A stretch of DNA of 64,000 nucleotides, from contig NC_050102.1 of assembly GCF_902167145.1 (NCBI RefSeq), forward strand, positions 3,720,001-3,784,000, in the 5' to 3' direction. The notes beneath the pieces were generated by a model. It did not search any database. It was not told where the DNA came from and saw only the letters and a program-made list of their open reading frames with translations. Origin of the DNA: Zea mays. Lineage: Eukaryota > Streptophyta > Magnoliopsida > Poales > Poaceae. A program made the position numbers and the translations under genes. Positions 12,074-23,595 of the stretch are shown piece by piece (position 1 is the stretch's first letter; the number at the start of each line of letters is the position of its first letter).

Positions 12074-12374
12074 AAGGACCAGTGCCCTCTTAGAGAGGGT
12101 TGGCCGCGCGGGAACGAGGACGAGACAGGCGCTCGCGTGAGGCCGCTCGCTCCCTCTCCCGCGTGGACGCTTGTAACCCCCTACTGCAAGCGCACCCGAC
12201 CTGGGCACGGGACGAACACGAAGGCCGCGGGATTTCCACCTTTCTCACGCCCATCTCCGGCCACCTCACTTCCCCCCTTTGCGCTCGGCCTCGCGCCGAC
12301 CCATCTGGGCTGGGGCATGCGGCGACATTTCACTCGTCGGCTTAGGGACCCCCCGGTATCGAAACGTCGACAGT

Positions 12375-12392
12375 TGGCGCGCCAGGTAGGGG
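12375..12392 (+). other. Primer-binding site
   Basis: TGGCGCGCCAGGTAGGGG begins two bases after the 5' LTR. Its first three bases are the complement of a tRNA CCA end and the match would run 18 nt. I did not identify which tRNA it pairs with. Confidence 0.75.
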
Positions 12393-12393
12393 C

Positions 12394-14900
12394 ATGCTGC
12401 GTGTTGACGAACAGCTTCCCGTCAAGCTCCAGATGGGCAGTCTCCAGCAACCTCTCCGACCCGGGACGGTGCTCCGTTTCGGGAGCCTTGAGTTCATGTC
12501 CCTCGACGGCGGCTACGACATGACACTCATTCCACTGCCGGGCGACAGCGGCAATGGCGGCCGACAGTCCGCCCGCCGGCGGCGGAATCGACGACATCTT
12601 CCCCTCGTGGTGGAAGAACTACCTTCGAGCTCGCCCCGCCCTCTTCCCCGCCGACGGAGGGGAAGGCGGGGCAACCAAGGCGAAGCAGGAGGCAGCGCCT
12701 TGTCGGCTGTCGAGCGAGTCGACAGCGCCAGCACCTCAACGGGGGGCGCGCCGGGCATCGACCTCGCGCTTGAGACGAAGACGAGCGCTATCTCCCCGCG
12801 ACACGCCAATCCCGAGCAAGCGGACGACGCCAGCACGCTCACGGAAGGCTTGCTGGGTGTCACCCTCGTACTTGAGACGACGGTGCAGTCAGTCCCCGAC
12901 GTGACTTCATCACCGCCCGTCGACCAAGAGGTACCGACCGATTCCCATCCCACGTCTTTCGGATTCAGCCTCGACCCGCCTAGCGGCTTCGCTTTGGCGG
13001 GCGCTCTCGTAGAGGCGAGTCCAAACCCTTTGGGGTTTCGTACGCGGTCACCTTGGGACCAGCTGACGGACGTCTCGACCTATGGGCCCTCTGGGTCCGA
13101 GGAAGACGACGAGCCTAGCTTCTGTTGGGATTTCTCTGGACTTGGCAACCCCAGTGCCATGTGGGACTTCATGACCGCATGCGACTATTGCCTTTCCGAC
13201 TGTTCCGACGGTAGCCGTAGCCTCGGTGACGCGGACTGCGACCCAAGCCGCGAATGTTTCCACGTCGATCTAGGGGGTCCCTCCGAAGGCAACCATCTCG
13301 GCATGCCAGAGGACGGTGATCTCCCTAGGCCGGTGCCTCGCGTTGACATCCCATGGGAGCTAGCTGTGGTCCCCGTTCAGGCGGGGGGCCATGACCCACA
13401 GCTCGAGCAAATCCGCGGTGTGCAGGCAAGGCTCGACGAGGTAGCAGGAGCGCTTGAGCCGATCCGCCGGGACGTTGGGCGGCCCAACCTCCAGCCAGAG
13501 AAATACGTCATCTACCCCAGGGCTTCCAGCACCGCGTCGCCGACGACATCAGGGTCAGGCCGCCACCCGCATCTAGTGGGGTCGGCCAGAACCTGGCTGC
13601 AGCAGCAATGCTCCTCTGCGCGATGCCGGAGCCATCAACCACCGAGGGGCGGCGAATCCAGGGAGAGCTCAAGAATCTCCTGGAAGGCACCACGGTCCGA
13701 CGGGCCGAGAGCTCCGCCTCCCGAAAGCAGGGGTACCCCTCGGAACCTCATGCCGCGACTTCCCGATTCATGCGGGAAGCCTCGGTCTACACCGGGCGCA
13801 CGCGCAACACAGCGCCTGCGGCCCTGGGTCGCCTCGGCAACGAGCACCATCACCGCGACCGTCGGGCCCACCTCGACGAGAGGGTGCGCCGAGGCTACCA
13901 CCCCAGGCGTGGGGGACGCTACGACAGCGGGGAGGATCGGAGCCCCTCGCCCGAACCACCCGGTCCGCAGGCCTTCAGCCGGGCCATACGACGGGCGCCG
14001 TTCCCGACCCGGTTCCGACCCCCGACTACTATCACAAAGTACTTGGGGGAGACGAGACCGGAACTGTGGCTCGCGGACTACCGTCTGGCCTGCCAACTGG
14101 GTGGAACGGACGATGACAACCTCATCATCCGTAACCTCCCCCTGTTTCTCTCCGACACCGCCCGCGCCTGGTTGGAGCACCTGCCTCCGGGGCAGATCTC
14201 CAACTGGGACGACCTAGTCCAAGCTTTCGCCGGCAATTTCCAGGGCACGTACGTGCGCCCCGGGAATTCCTAGGACCTCTGAAGCTGCCGACAGCAGCCG
14301 GGAGAGTCTCTCCGGGACTACATCCGACGATTCTCGAAGCAGTGCACCGAGCTGCCCAACATCACCGACTCGGATGTCATCGGCGCGTTCCTCGCTGGCA
14401 CCACCTGCCGCGACCTGGTGAGCAAGCTGGGTCGCAAGACCCCCACCAGGGCGAGCGAGCTGATGGACATCGCCACCAAGTTCGCCTCCGGCCAGGAGGC
14501 GGTCGAGGCTATCTTCCGGAAGGACAAGCAGCCCCAGGGCCGCCCATCGGAAGATGCCCCCGAGGCGTCAACTCAGCGCGGCGCCAAGAAGAAGGGCAAG
14601 AAGAAGTCGCAAGCGAAACGCGACGCCGCCGACGCAGACCTTGTCGCCGCCACCGAGTACAAGAACCCTCGGAAACCCCCCGGAGGTGCCAACCTCTTCG
14701 ACAAGATGCTCAAGGAGCTGTGCCCCTATCACCAGGGGCCCGTCAAGCACACCCTTGAGGAGTGTGTCATGCTTCGGCACCACTTCCACAGGGCTGGGCC
14801 ACCCGCGGAGGGTGGCAGGGCCCACGACGACGATAAGAAGGAAGATCACCAAGCAGGAGAGTTCCCCGAGGTCCGCGACTGCTTCATGATCTACGGTGGG
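12394..14900 (+). pseudogene. Retrotransposon gag (broken)
   Basis: An open frame runs from 12394 to about 13560, then the reading moves to the frame open at 13608-14273 and again to the frame open at 14418. The N-terminal third is Arg/Ser-rich and not a known domain. The retrotransposon gag domain lies at about 14030-14500, with motifs such as WLADYRLACQ, TARAWLEHLPPG and ESLRDYIRRFSKQC. A basic KKKGKKK stretch follows, and a CPYHQGPVKHTLEEC zinc-knuckle-like motif near 14720. Two stops at about 14272-14283 and at least one frameshift near 13600 interrupt it. The same message would continue into protease and pol. Confidence 0.85.
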
Positions 14901-15671
14901 CAAGCGGCGAATGCCTCGGCTCGGCACCGCAAGCAAGAGCGCCAGGAGGTCTGTTCGGTGAAGGTGGCGGCGCCAGTCTACCTAGACTGGTCCGACAAGC
15001 CCATCACCTTCGACCAAGCCGACCACCCCGACCATGTGCCGAGCCCGGGGAAATACCCGCTCGTCGTCGACCCCGTCATCGGCGACGTCAGGCTCACCAA
15101 GGTCCTCATGGACGGAGCCAGCAGCCTCAACATCATCTATGCCGAGACCCTCGGGCTCCTGCGTGTCGATCTGTCCTCCATCCGAGCAGGCGCTGCGCCC
15201 TTCCATGGGATCATTCCCGGGAAGCGCGTCCAGCCCCTCGGACAACTCGACCTTCCCGTCTGCTTCGGAACACCCCCCAACTTTCGAGGGGAGACCCTGA
15301 CGTTCGAGGTGGTCGGGTTCCGAGGAACCTACCACGCGGTACTGGGAAGACCATGCTACGTGAAGTTCATGGCCGTCCCCAACTACACCTACCTGAAGCT
15401 CAAGATGCCGGGCCCCAACGGGGTCATCACCGTCGGCCCCACGTACAAACACGCGTTCGAATGCGACGTGGAGTGCGTGGAGTACGCCGAGGCCCTCGTC
15501 GAGTCCGAGGCCCTCATCGCCGACCTGGAGAGCCTCTCTAAGGAGGTGCCAGACGTGAAGCGTCATGCCGGCAACTTTGAGCCAGCGGAGACGGTTAAGG
15601 TCGTCCCTCTCGACCCCAGCAGCGACGCCTCCAAGCAGATCCGGATCGGCTCCGGACTCGATCCCAAATAG
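14900..15671 (+). pseudogene. Retroviral-type aspartic protease region
   Basis: In frame with the gag C-terminus (open 14418-15671). The region includes VLMDGASSLNIIY, where the Tat lineage has its catalytic Asp-Gly pair, and later the flap-side LGRPCYVKF. The frame ends with a TAG at 15669, just before the connector to RT (LVDFLRANADVFAW) in the next frame. Protease itself looks intact over about 250 residues. Confidence 0.8.
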
Positions 15672-15677
15672 GAAGCA

Positions 15678-16605
15678 GTGCTCGTCGACTTTCTCCGCGC
15701 GAACGCCGACGTCTTCGCGTGGAGTCCCTCGGACATTCCCGGCATACCGAGGGATGTCGCCGAGCACTCGCTGGACATCCGAGCTGGAGCCCGACCCGTC
15801 AAGCAGCCTCTGCGCCGATTCGACGAGGAGAAGCGCAGAGCCATAGGCGAGGAGATCCACAAGCTAATGGCGGCAGGGTTCATCAAAGAGGTATTCCATC
15901 CCGAATGGCTTGCCAACCCTGTGCTTGTGAGAAAGAAAGGGGGGAAATGGCGGATGTGTATAGACTACACTGGTCTGAACAAAGCATGTCCGAAGGTTCC
16001 CTACCCTCTGCCTCGCATCGATCAAATCGTGGATTCCACTGCTGGGTGCGAAAACCCTGTCTTTCCTCGATGCCTACTCAGGGTATCACCAAATCAGGAT
16101 GAAAGAGTCCGACCAGCTCGCGACTTCTTTCATCACACCCTTCGGCATGTACTGCTATGTCGCCGTGCCGTTCGGCTTGAGGAATGCGGGCGCGACGTAC
16201 CAGCGGTGCATGAACCATGTGTTCGGCGAACACATTGGCCGCACGGTCGAGGCCTACGTCGATGACATCGTAGTCAAGACGAGGAAAGCCTCCGACCTCC
16301 TTTCCGACCTTGAAGTGACATTCCGATGTCTCAAGGCGAAAGGCGTCAAGCTCAATCCCGAGAAGTGTGTCTTCGGGGTGCCCCGAGGCATGCTCTTGGG
16401 GTTCATTATCTCCAAGCGGGGCATCGAAGCCAACCCGGAGAAGATCGCAGCCATCACGCAGCACCCCGAGCCCTTGTTGGAGACACCTAGGGGCTACACG
16501 CACCTCTGGGAAGGGCTGATTGTCATCGCCAAAGTTCTGAAGCCCGGGACAAACGAACTGGCCGACAGTCAAGGTGAGGTCTACACCAACACTTCGAACG
16601 TCTAA
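15678..16605 (+). pseudogene. Pol remnant: RT joined to the integrase tail by deletion
   Basis: The RT begins at 15678 (FAWSPSDIPGIPRD) and reads through MCIDYTGLNKACPK at about 15955. A frameshift at about 16050 moves it to the frame with MKESDQLATSF, AGATYQRCMNHVF and the active site YVDDIVVKT at about 16256-16282. After LNPEKCVFGV and GIEANPEKIAAI (about 16450) the match to RT stops. What follows (EGLIVIAKVLKPGT, then DSQGEVYTN) is the C-terminal tail of the integrase of the same lineage. The rest of RT, RNase H and the integrase core are missing, so a single internal deletion near 16460-16500 fused the ends. Not active. Confidence 0.85.
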
Positions 16606-17076
16606 CAGCTACGTTGCTTCTACCCTTAAGATGCTTTCAAGTTGTCCCCTTACCTTGCCCCCACGCAAGTTTTAGTCGTCAAGGAAGGGTCAGCCTTGCC
16701 TCGGCAGAACCCGACCCTCCCTCGGGGGCTAAAAAGGGGGGAACCCCTCTGCGTCAAAATTTTCAATCGAAAAGGCTTTTGCGTTCCCCCGGCTATGTCG
16801 GAAGCAGGACCCCAAGGAGCGAACACGGGTGCATGTAAGTGGCAAGGCCGACTGAGCCGAGGGACTCCTACGCCTCCGGGTTACGGACACCTCACTCGTC
16901 ACCCGCCACGAAAAGTGACCCCTACTTGGGGAAGCCACCCTGCTACTGACAGGTGGGGCCGGACACGCAAAATGAAAGGGAAAGGAGTCCGACTTCATGC
17001 AACGGTAACAAAGTGTTCAGGCCCCAGCGGCCGCAGAAAGACACACGCGCATCCAACAGAAACTGCTCCGACAGAG

Positions 17077-20000
17077 TTAGGCGTCGCCCCGGGAAGGAGC
17101 CGCACCTTTGGCTTCGTCCCCGCCCTCGGCAAAGTCCATCCCGGCTTCGGACGACGGCGCAGGCGGGAGGATCTCTGCCTCAAAGGTGGTCGCCAGCACT
17201 GCGCTCGGACCCGCGGCGGCTGCATCGAGCCTCTGGACTTCTGCCAGGGCGGCTTCATCTTCGTCAGGAAGGCAATACCCCTCGCTGACCCGCTCTAGGT
17301 CCACAACGTAGTGGGAAGCGAGCACGGCGAAGGCCCGCCTGACGCCGTGGTGTAGCGCCTCGCGGAGTCTGCCGCGCACATGATCGCCCAAGACCTACAG
17401 GCGACTTTGAGGGGAGCTTCCTGAGGGGACGTCGCCAGAGCCAAGGACTCGGCAAAAGTCCGAGACGGCCTCGGACATGGCCGCGTGGTCGGCCTCCCTC
17501 TGCTCGGCCGCCCCGGCAAGCGCCTCGGCAAGCGCCTTGGCGGACTCATCAAGGGCGGACTCGATCTCTGCGAACAGCCAGAAGAAAGATCTCAAACACA
17601 AGCGGAGGAAACAAGCAGAAACAAAAACCGAAGATGGCCAAGGCGTACCTCCGGCTCGGGCACGCTGCTTCGAGGCTGCGACCTGGGCTACGGCTAGGTC
17701 GGCTGCAAGGGCTTCAGCCCGGCTTTCGGCCTCGGCAGCCCGGCCCCGAGATTGGTCCCGCTCATTGACGATCCGGTCGAACTCCGACTGCTGTCGTTGC
17801 ACTTCTACGCGCGCCGCGGCCGCCTCCGCGCGTGCCGTTGCCGCCTCGGCTCTCAGATCGGTGCAGAGCAACCGAAGGTCCGCCGCCTCGGCACCCTGCT
17901 GAGAGAGGCGCGCAGTAGCCCCGGCGAGCGAGGTCCTCAGGGATCGCAGCGAGCCCCAGACGTCGACCTCGCGGCGGATGAACGACGACTTGGCGGCGCT
18001 CAGATCCGTCAGATCCTGAGGGAAGGAAGCGGGGCGTCACGAAAGACGCCTTGGTCACAAAGGAGAAAAGGTATGCCTGAAACCGTTACCTGGAGGATTT
18101 TTGGGACGTCCCTGCAGAAAACCTCCAGCAACGACCGGAGCGACCCCACCGTTGCTTCGGCACACTCGCGGAGCTCGTCCCAGGACTGGTCCTCCCGTTC
18201 ATCATCGAGAACGAAGACGGGATCCGAGGCCTCACGGGTTCGGAACCGGAGCAACTGGCGCCGACCCTCGGAGCTCCGCCGCACAGCGACAAGGCTGCCG
18301 CCCGGCGGGACGGATCGCGTCTCCACGCCCCCCTCCTCCGAGGCACCAAGCGCCGACGCCTCGACCGTCTCAGCGTCGGCAGCGACCAGTCGCTCCCCGA
18401 CTGGGACGGTGGCGGCTTCAGTAGCGACAGGTGCCAGCACCGCCGGCACGTCCGGTGGGGCCTGGGCCACGTCCGCGTCAGCCGCCTCCCCTAACACGAT
18501 GGCCGCCTCGGCAGAAGAGCCGGCCTCGGGAACTCGCTCCACGGCGACTGGTGCCGCCTGAGCCCCCTGCTGTGGAGCACCTTGCGAAAAGGTCAGCTGA
18601 ACGGCAAGGCCCGGAGCGGCGCCGGCCGCGCAAGCCGACACCGTCTTAAGGGCCTTTCGGGGAGCCAGATCGGTCAGGCCATGGCTTCGCTTGCTGAGGG
18701 GAAACGAAAAATCACGGCCGGGACATACGAATGAAAAGCCAGGACAAAGACGTTCCAAGATACTTACCCGCTCCGGGCCATGATCAACCGTGCCTGGGGG
18801 AGGTCTCTCGGATCTCGACCCCCGAGGGCGCCGCCGAGGTCTGCTCCGCCGGCAGCTTTGGCACCACCCTTGCTTTGGGCGCTTTGAACGCCCAGGGGGC
18901 GGACTGCCCAGGCACTGCCACGGCGACCTGAGGGTCGCTCTCCTGCGCTGCCGGCGTGGGCGACGGCTCTCGGGGAGCAGACGCCTCGGCCTGGCTCCCC
19001 GGGGTCGCCTCAACTCCCCCAGCCGAGGGGTCAACTACCCTCTCGGATTGCCCCCGCTCCTCGGGCCGGGACCCCGGCGTCCCGACTCCGGGGAGTGACG
19101 GCATCAGCCCGCTCGGGGGCTGGCTTGACGGCTCCTGGCCTAACCTCAAGCCAGGGCTGAGGCCAAGGCGGGCAGCCATGTCGTCTTCCTCGCCATCATC
19201 TTCATCATCATCGTCGTCATCAGGCGTTTCCGGCGACGGCTCCCTCGGGAGCCCCTCCCTCTCCTGCCGACGACGAAGCTTTTCCAAGGCGTCTCGAGCC
19301 CGCATCCGCTCGCGGGCCCGGGCCTTCTCCGCGTCCTTCTTTTTCTTCTTCTCCTCCGCGGCAACCCGCCGCGCTGCACGGTCCACTGCATCCTGCGGGA
19401 CCCGTGGCAGGGAAGGCTTGTGCCACCCCACCTCCTGAAGACAGAGGGAAATCCCAACCGTAAGAACCAGGAGCAACCCGATGCAAGAGGAAGCAAGGAG
19501 CGGACACTCACCAGAGTCACGCACCCTTGGTCAGGGTGCATCAAAGGCTGGGAGAAGGCGCTGGGGTCCGGTTTCCCCAACGCGATGGCCACCCGCCCAT
19601 GGAGGATGTCGAAGGGAAGAGGATCCGAGGACATCCGTGAGCCCTCCAAGTCAACCTCTGGTGTCATCTCCCAAAGCGGCAACCGACGCTCCGCCAAGGG
19701 AAGCACCCTCCGGCGGTGGATGGCGGCAATCACTCCTGTGGCGGTGAGTCCCCCTTTCCGCAACACCTCCAAGGCCTTGAGAAGGGGCTCGAGGTTCTTC
19801 TGTCTTTCGTGCGGGGTCCCGTGGCGCCAAGCATCGGCGGCGACGGTGACTACTCGCTGGGAGAACGACGGGAGCAACTCGCCGTCATTCCAGAGGTAGA
19901 ACCACCGACGCTGCCACACTTTGTTCGAGGACGCAAGGATGGCAGGAATATACAGCGACGCCCGCGACTGCCTCAGTTGGAGGATGCAGCCACCGGCCCG

Positions 20001-20431
20001 CACTGCCGCGCGGACCTTTCTCTCCCCTGTCGGCGAAGCGAAAAGCTCCGCGAAAAAGAGATGGGTCCACAAGTCCCAGTGGGGGCGATCCCCAAGAACC
20101 CCTCACACACCGCTACGAAGATGGCGGCCTGCGAGATGGAGTTGGGGCTGAGGTTGTGCAACTCCACCCCGTAATGGTGTAAGATCGCCCGCATAAAGCG
20201 ACTCGCCGGCACACCGAATCCCCGCTCGTGGAAGGAGACGAAGCTCACGATGTACCCCGGCGGTGGGGACGGAGCGGCTCCGCTCACGGGGGGAATCCAT
20301 TCCGGCCATCTCTCATCAGAGAGAGGGAGAAGTAAACCCTCAGCAACAAGATCCTCCAGATCACCCGCCGTCACTGTGGAGAAAGGCCATGGGTCGCGCG
20401 GCGAGATGATGGTCACCCGGTCGGCCATCAC
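17077..20431 (-). pseudogene. Antisense gene of the Tat-lineage retrotransposon (PF04195-like)
   Basis: On the minus strand a multi-exon gene appears to start at 20431 (MMADRVTIISPRDPWPF). Its first 270 or so residues (SFHERGFGVPASRF, GVELHNLSPNSI, then after a frame change DLWTHLFFAELFA and WYLWNDGEL-like text) match the 'putative gypsy type transposon' domain of plant retroelements. Downstream frames (19524-18784, 19034-18009, 17871-17395, 17391-17077) give an acidic stretch of Asp/Glu, a Lys/Glu/Arg-rich helix, and an Ala/Glu/Arg coiled coil. Typical donor/acceptor signals separate them, but I have not fixed every exon. Frame changes in the first exon suggest it is damaged. The function of such antisense ORFs is unknown. 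Confidence 0.7.
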
Positions 20432-21865
20432 CTAGCAGAAGGGGTGGCGGCGCAAAGGATAGGGTGGGTGGTTTCCTTTTCTCTGGCTAAGTCTCTCGGG
20501 TTGCGAAAACCTAAGAGGGAGGCAGGAAGCAGAGCAAAGAACCATCGTCAGACCCTCCCCCGAGTATATAAAGACCAAAGCGAGACCGTTTCAACGCTCC
20601 GCCCGGACCGGTCGCGGGATTCAAAAACACGAAGCAAAACAGCCGTTCCTCGAACGGCTCGCGGCTCGCGCGCGCGCAACGGCCGCCCCGCAAACCGCAC
20701 GCCCCGTCGCATTAACTCCACGGCAGGAAAGGCGGCGTCTCTGGCAGGGGAAGCGAGCGACGCTCCGCCTTCGCCATAATGACCGCGTCAAAAAAGGTAC
20801 GCCGTGTCGTTCGATTTCGTATCCTTTTCCTTTTTCCCTCCTTCTCTCTCTTGCAACATGGACCGGGAAAGAGGGATACCCCGAAAAGGATCCTTCCCCG
20901 TGAAGGAACCAGGCTCTGAGCCTCCCTACTGATCAGAGGTTCGAAGGCTGGCCCCTCGGAAGGGTTCAACAGCCGCCTCAGATCGCGTGGGCTCCACACC
21001 CCCTACTGGTCAGAGGTTTGAAGGCCGGCCCCTCGGAAGGGTTCAACGGCTGCCTCAGGCTACTCGGGCTCTGCGCCCACTACTGATCAGGGGTTCGAAG
21101 GCTGGCCCTCGAAGGGTTCACAGCCGCCTCAGACACAGAGCGAGGGATGACCATGGGTACGTTCGATACATAACCAAGGCTCGGGCTGCGCTCCCGAGGT
21201 ACCCTAGGACATTTCCGAGACCAGCGGGAACGATCCTGTAACGGAATTCCATCAAAGGGAGGCATCGAGCCCTCGGACCCCGTCGCCAGGGGACCGGGTC
21301 CGACAGATCACCCACAGGTACTTTTGGGCGCGCCTCCGAGCCTCTAGCCGACCCCTAACGAATGGGGCACGAACGTCCACTCGGATTACCCGCCTGCAGC
21401 TCGCCGGAGACACAATGTTCGGCGCCCACCGAGGGCAACATGGCGCTTCCCCCCCTCCTCCTTGCGGAAAGGCGACGCAGGGGCGTATATAAAAAAGTCG
21501 AGTTTGTCCCTGATCGCCCTCTCGCCCTGTGCAAAGGCTCGGGGGCTGCTCTCGCAAACCTGGCTCCGGCCGAACCGTTGACAGCGTCAACACACCAGCC
21601 CGAGAACTTGGGACCCGACCGTACACCCGGGCTACGACCAGCTCGCATGAGGGAACGACCAGGCCAGCCGAAGCATTGCGCGAGGCATTAAGACCTCGGA
21701 GGAGTCAAACCACTCCTCCGAGGCCTCAGGGGCTACACCCGGCGGGTGCGCTCGCGCGCACCCACCGGAACAAAACGCAACCGAGAAAGGCTGGTCCCCT
21801 TGCAAAAAAGTGCGACGAAAGCCTCCAAGCGAGTGCTAATACTCCCTTCGAGGCTCGGGGGCTAC
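20432..21865. other. Spacer between antisense gene and 3' LTR
   Basis: GC-rich non-coding stretch. It holds TATATAAA at 20565-20572, which reads TTTATATA on the minus strand about 135 bp upstream of the antisense ATG and could be its TATA box. A second run, GTATATAAAAAA, lies at about 21485. Three 77-bp repeats occupy 20926-21142. It ends with the purine-rich GAGGCTCGGGGGCTAC directly before the 3' LTR, a candidate polypurine tract. Confidence 0.6.
20926..21142. repeat. 77-bp tandem repeat, 3 copies
   Basis: Units starting at 20926, 21003 and 21080 each begin CTACTG(A/G)TCAG and contain TCGGAAGGGTTCAAC and GCCGCCTCAG; the third is slightly shortened. They lie upstream of the 3' LTR in the retrotransposon. 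Confidence 0.85.
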
Positions 21866-23595
21866 TGTCGGGGACCATAATTAGGGGTACCCTCAAGGCT
21901 CCTAATTCTTAGCTGGTAACCCCCATCAGCATAAAGCTGCAAAGGCCTGATGGGTGCGATTAAGTCAGGGATCAGTCCATTCGAGGGACTCGATCGCGCC
22001 TCGCCCGAGCCTAGCCTCGGACAAGGGCAGCCGACCCCGGAGGATCTCCGTCTCGCCCGAGGCCCCCCTCCAGCGGCGAACATATTTCCGGCTCGCCCGA
22101 GGCCCTGTCTTCGCCAAGAAGCAACCCTGACCAAATCGCCGCACCGACCGACCAAATCGCTGGAGCATTTAAGGCAAAGGTGGCCTGACACCTTTATCCT
22201 GACGCGCGCCCCTCAGCCAACAGAGCCGAAGTGACCGCCGTCACTTCGCCGCTCCACTAACCGGCCTGACGGAAAGACAGCGCCGCCTGCGCCGCTCCGA
22301 CTGCGGTGCCACTTGACAGAGTGAGGCTGACAGGCAGTCAGGCCCGGCCGCAGGCACCATAGGAAGCTCCGCTTCGCCCGACCCAGGGCTCGAACTCGGG
22401 CTAAGTCCCGGAAGACGGCGAACTCCGCTCCGCCCGACCTAGGGCTCGGACTCGGGCTAAGTCCCGGAAGACGGCGAACTCCGCTCCGCCCGACCCAGGG
22501 CTCGGACTCGGGCTAAGTCCCGGAAGACGGCGAACTCCGCTCCGCCCGACCCAGGGCTCGGACTCGGGCTAAGCCCCGGAAGACGGCGAACTCCGCTCCG
22601 CCCGACCCAGGGCTCGGACTCGGGCTAAGTCCCGGAAGACGGCGAACTCCGCTCCGCCCGACCAGGGGCTCGGACTCGGGCTCAGCCCCAGAAGACGACA
22701 AACTCCGCTTCGCCCGACCCCAGGGCTCGAACTCCGCCCTGGCCTCAGCCGACGGTCTCCGCTTCGCCCGACCCCAGGGCTCGGACTCCGCCCTGGCCTC
22801 AGCCGATGGTCTCCGCCTCGCCCGATCCAGGGGCTCGGACTCAACCTCGGCCACGGAAGACAGACTCGACCTCGGCTTCGGAGGAGCTTCCACATCACCC
22901 AACCTAGGGCGCAGACCAGCCGCGTCAACAGGAGGCGCCATCATCACCCTACCCCGAGCTGACTCGGACCACGGGGAACAAGACCGGCGTCCCATCTAGC
23001 TCGCTCCGCCAGATAGGCAATGATGGCGCCCCGCATACTCTGTGACGACGGCGGCTCTCAGCCCCCTTACGGAAGCAAGAGGACGTCAGCAAGGACTCAA
23101 CAGCTCCGACAGCTGTCCCTCCGCCAGGCTCTAGCACTCCTCCGACGGCCACGACATCACACCAGCTGGGTGCCAAAATCTCTCCGACTGCCACGACGGC
23201 ATGTGCTTAGGGCGCTAGCTCTCCTCCGCTAGACACGTAGCACTCTGCTATACCCCCCATTGTACACCTGGTTCCTCTCCTTACGCCTATAAAAGGAAGG
23301 ACCAGGGCCCTCTTAGAGAGGGTTGGCCGCGCGGGGACGAGGATGAGACAGGCGCTCGCGTGAGGCCGCTCGCTCCCTCTCCCGCGTGGACGCTTGTAAC
23401 CCCCTACTGCAAGCGCACCCGACCTGGGCGCGGGACGAACACGAAGGCCGTGGGATTTTCACCTCTCTCACGCCCATCTCCGGCCACCTCACTTCCCCCT
23501 TCGCGCTCGGCCTCGCGCCGACCTATCTGGGCTAGGGCACGCGACGACATTTCACTCGTCGGCTTAGGGACCCCCCCGGTCTCGAAACACCGACA
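21866..23595 (+). repeat. 3' LTR, 1,730 bp
   Basis: Opens TGTCGGGGACC and closes CCGACA, with the same layout as the 5' LTR but six instead of seven 56-bp units (22370-22695). The TATA box is at 23288-23296. The downstream duplication ATATT follows at 23596. Confidence 0.95.

Larger units (their letters stand above)
10587..12372 (+). repeat. 5' LTR, 1,786 bp
   Basis: It begins TGTCGGGGACCATAATTAGG and ends CGTCGACA. It is GC-rich with many CTCGCCCGAGG words, and includes seven copies of a 56-bp unit and a TATA box at 12065. It differs from the 3' LTR by scattered substitutions (for example at 10632, 10655 and 10727) and by one repeat unit in length. The divergence was not computed. Confidence 0.95.
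10587..23595 (+). mobile_element. Complete-ended Tat-lineage Ty3 LTR retrotransposon, 13,009 bp
   Basis: TGTCGGGGACC opens at 10587 and the element closes with ...CCGACA at 23595. The 5 bp on either side, 10582-10586 and 23596-23600, are both ATATT, a perfect target-site duplication. LTRs are 10587-12372 and 21866-23595. Internal order: primer-binding site, gag, protease, a partial RT joined to the tail of integrase, an antisense gene, a repeat-bearing spacer, polypurine-like sequence, 3' LTR. The LTR sequence resembles maize Xilon-Diguus/Flip-type families as I remember them; this name is unverified. It landed inside a CACTA remnant. It is non-functional: gag has stops and frameshifts and most of pol is deleted. 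Confidence 0.95.

Noticed and set aside
10580..12208. Open frames across the LTR (for example 11290-11838 minus)
   Set aside because: They run through the 56-bp LTR repeats, are found in the same form in both LTRs and contain no domain. They are shadows of a repeat unit with an open frame.
14982..15860. 292-residue minus-strand frame opposite the protease/RT region
   Set aside because: It mirrors the codon pattern of the plus-strand protease, which has recognised motifs; the minus frame has none.
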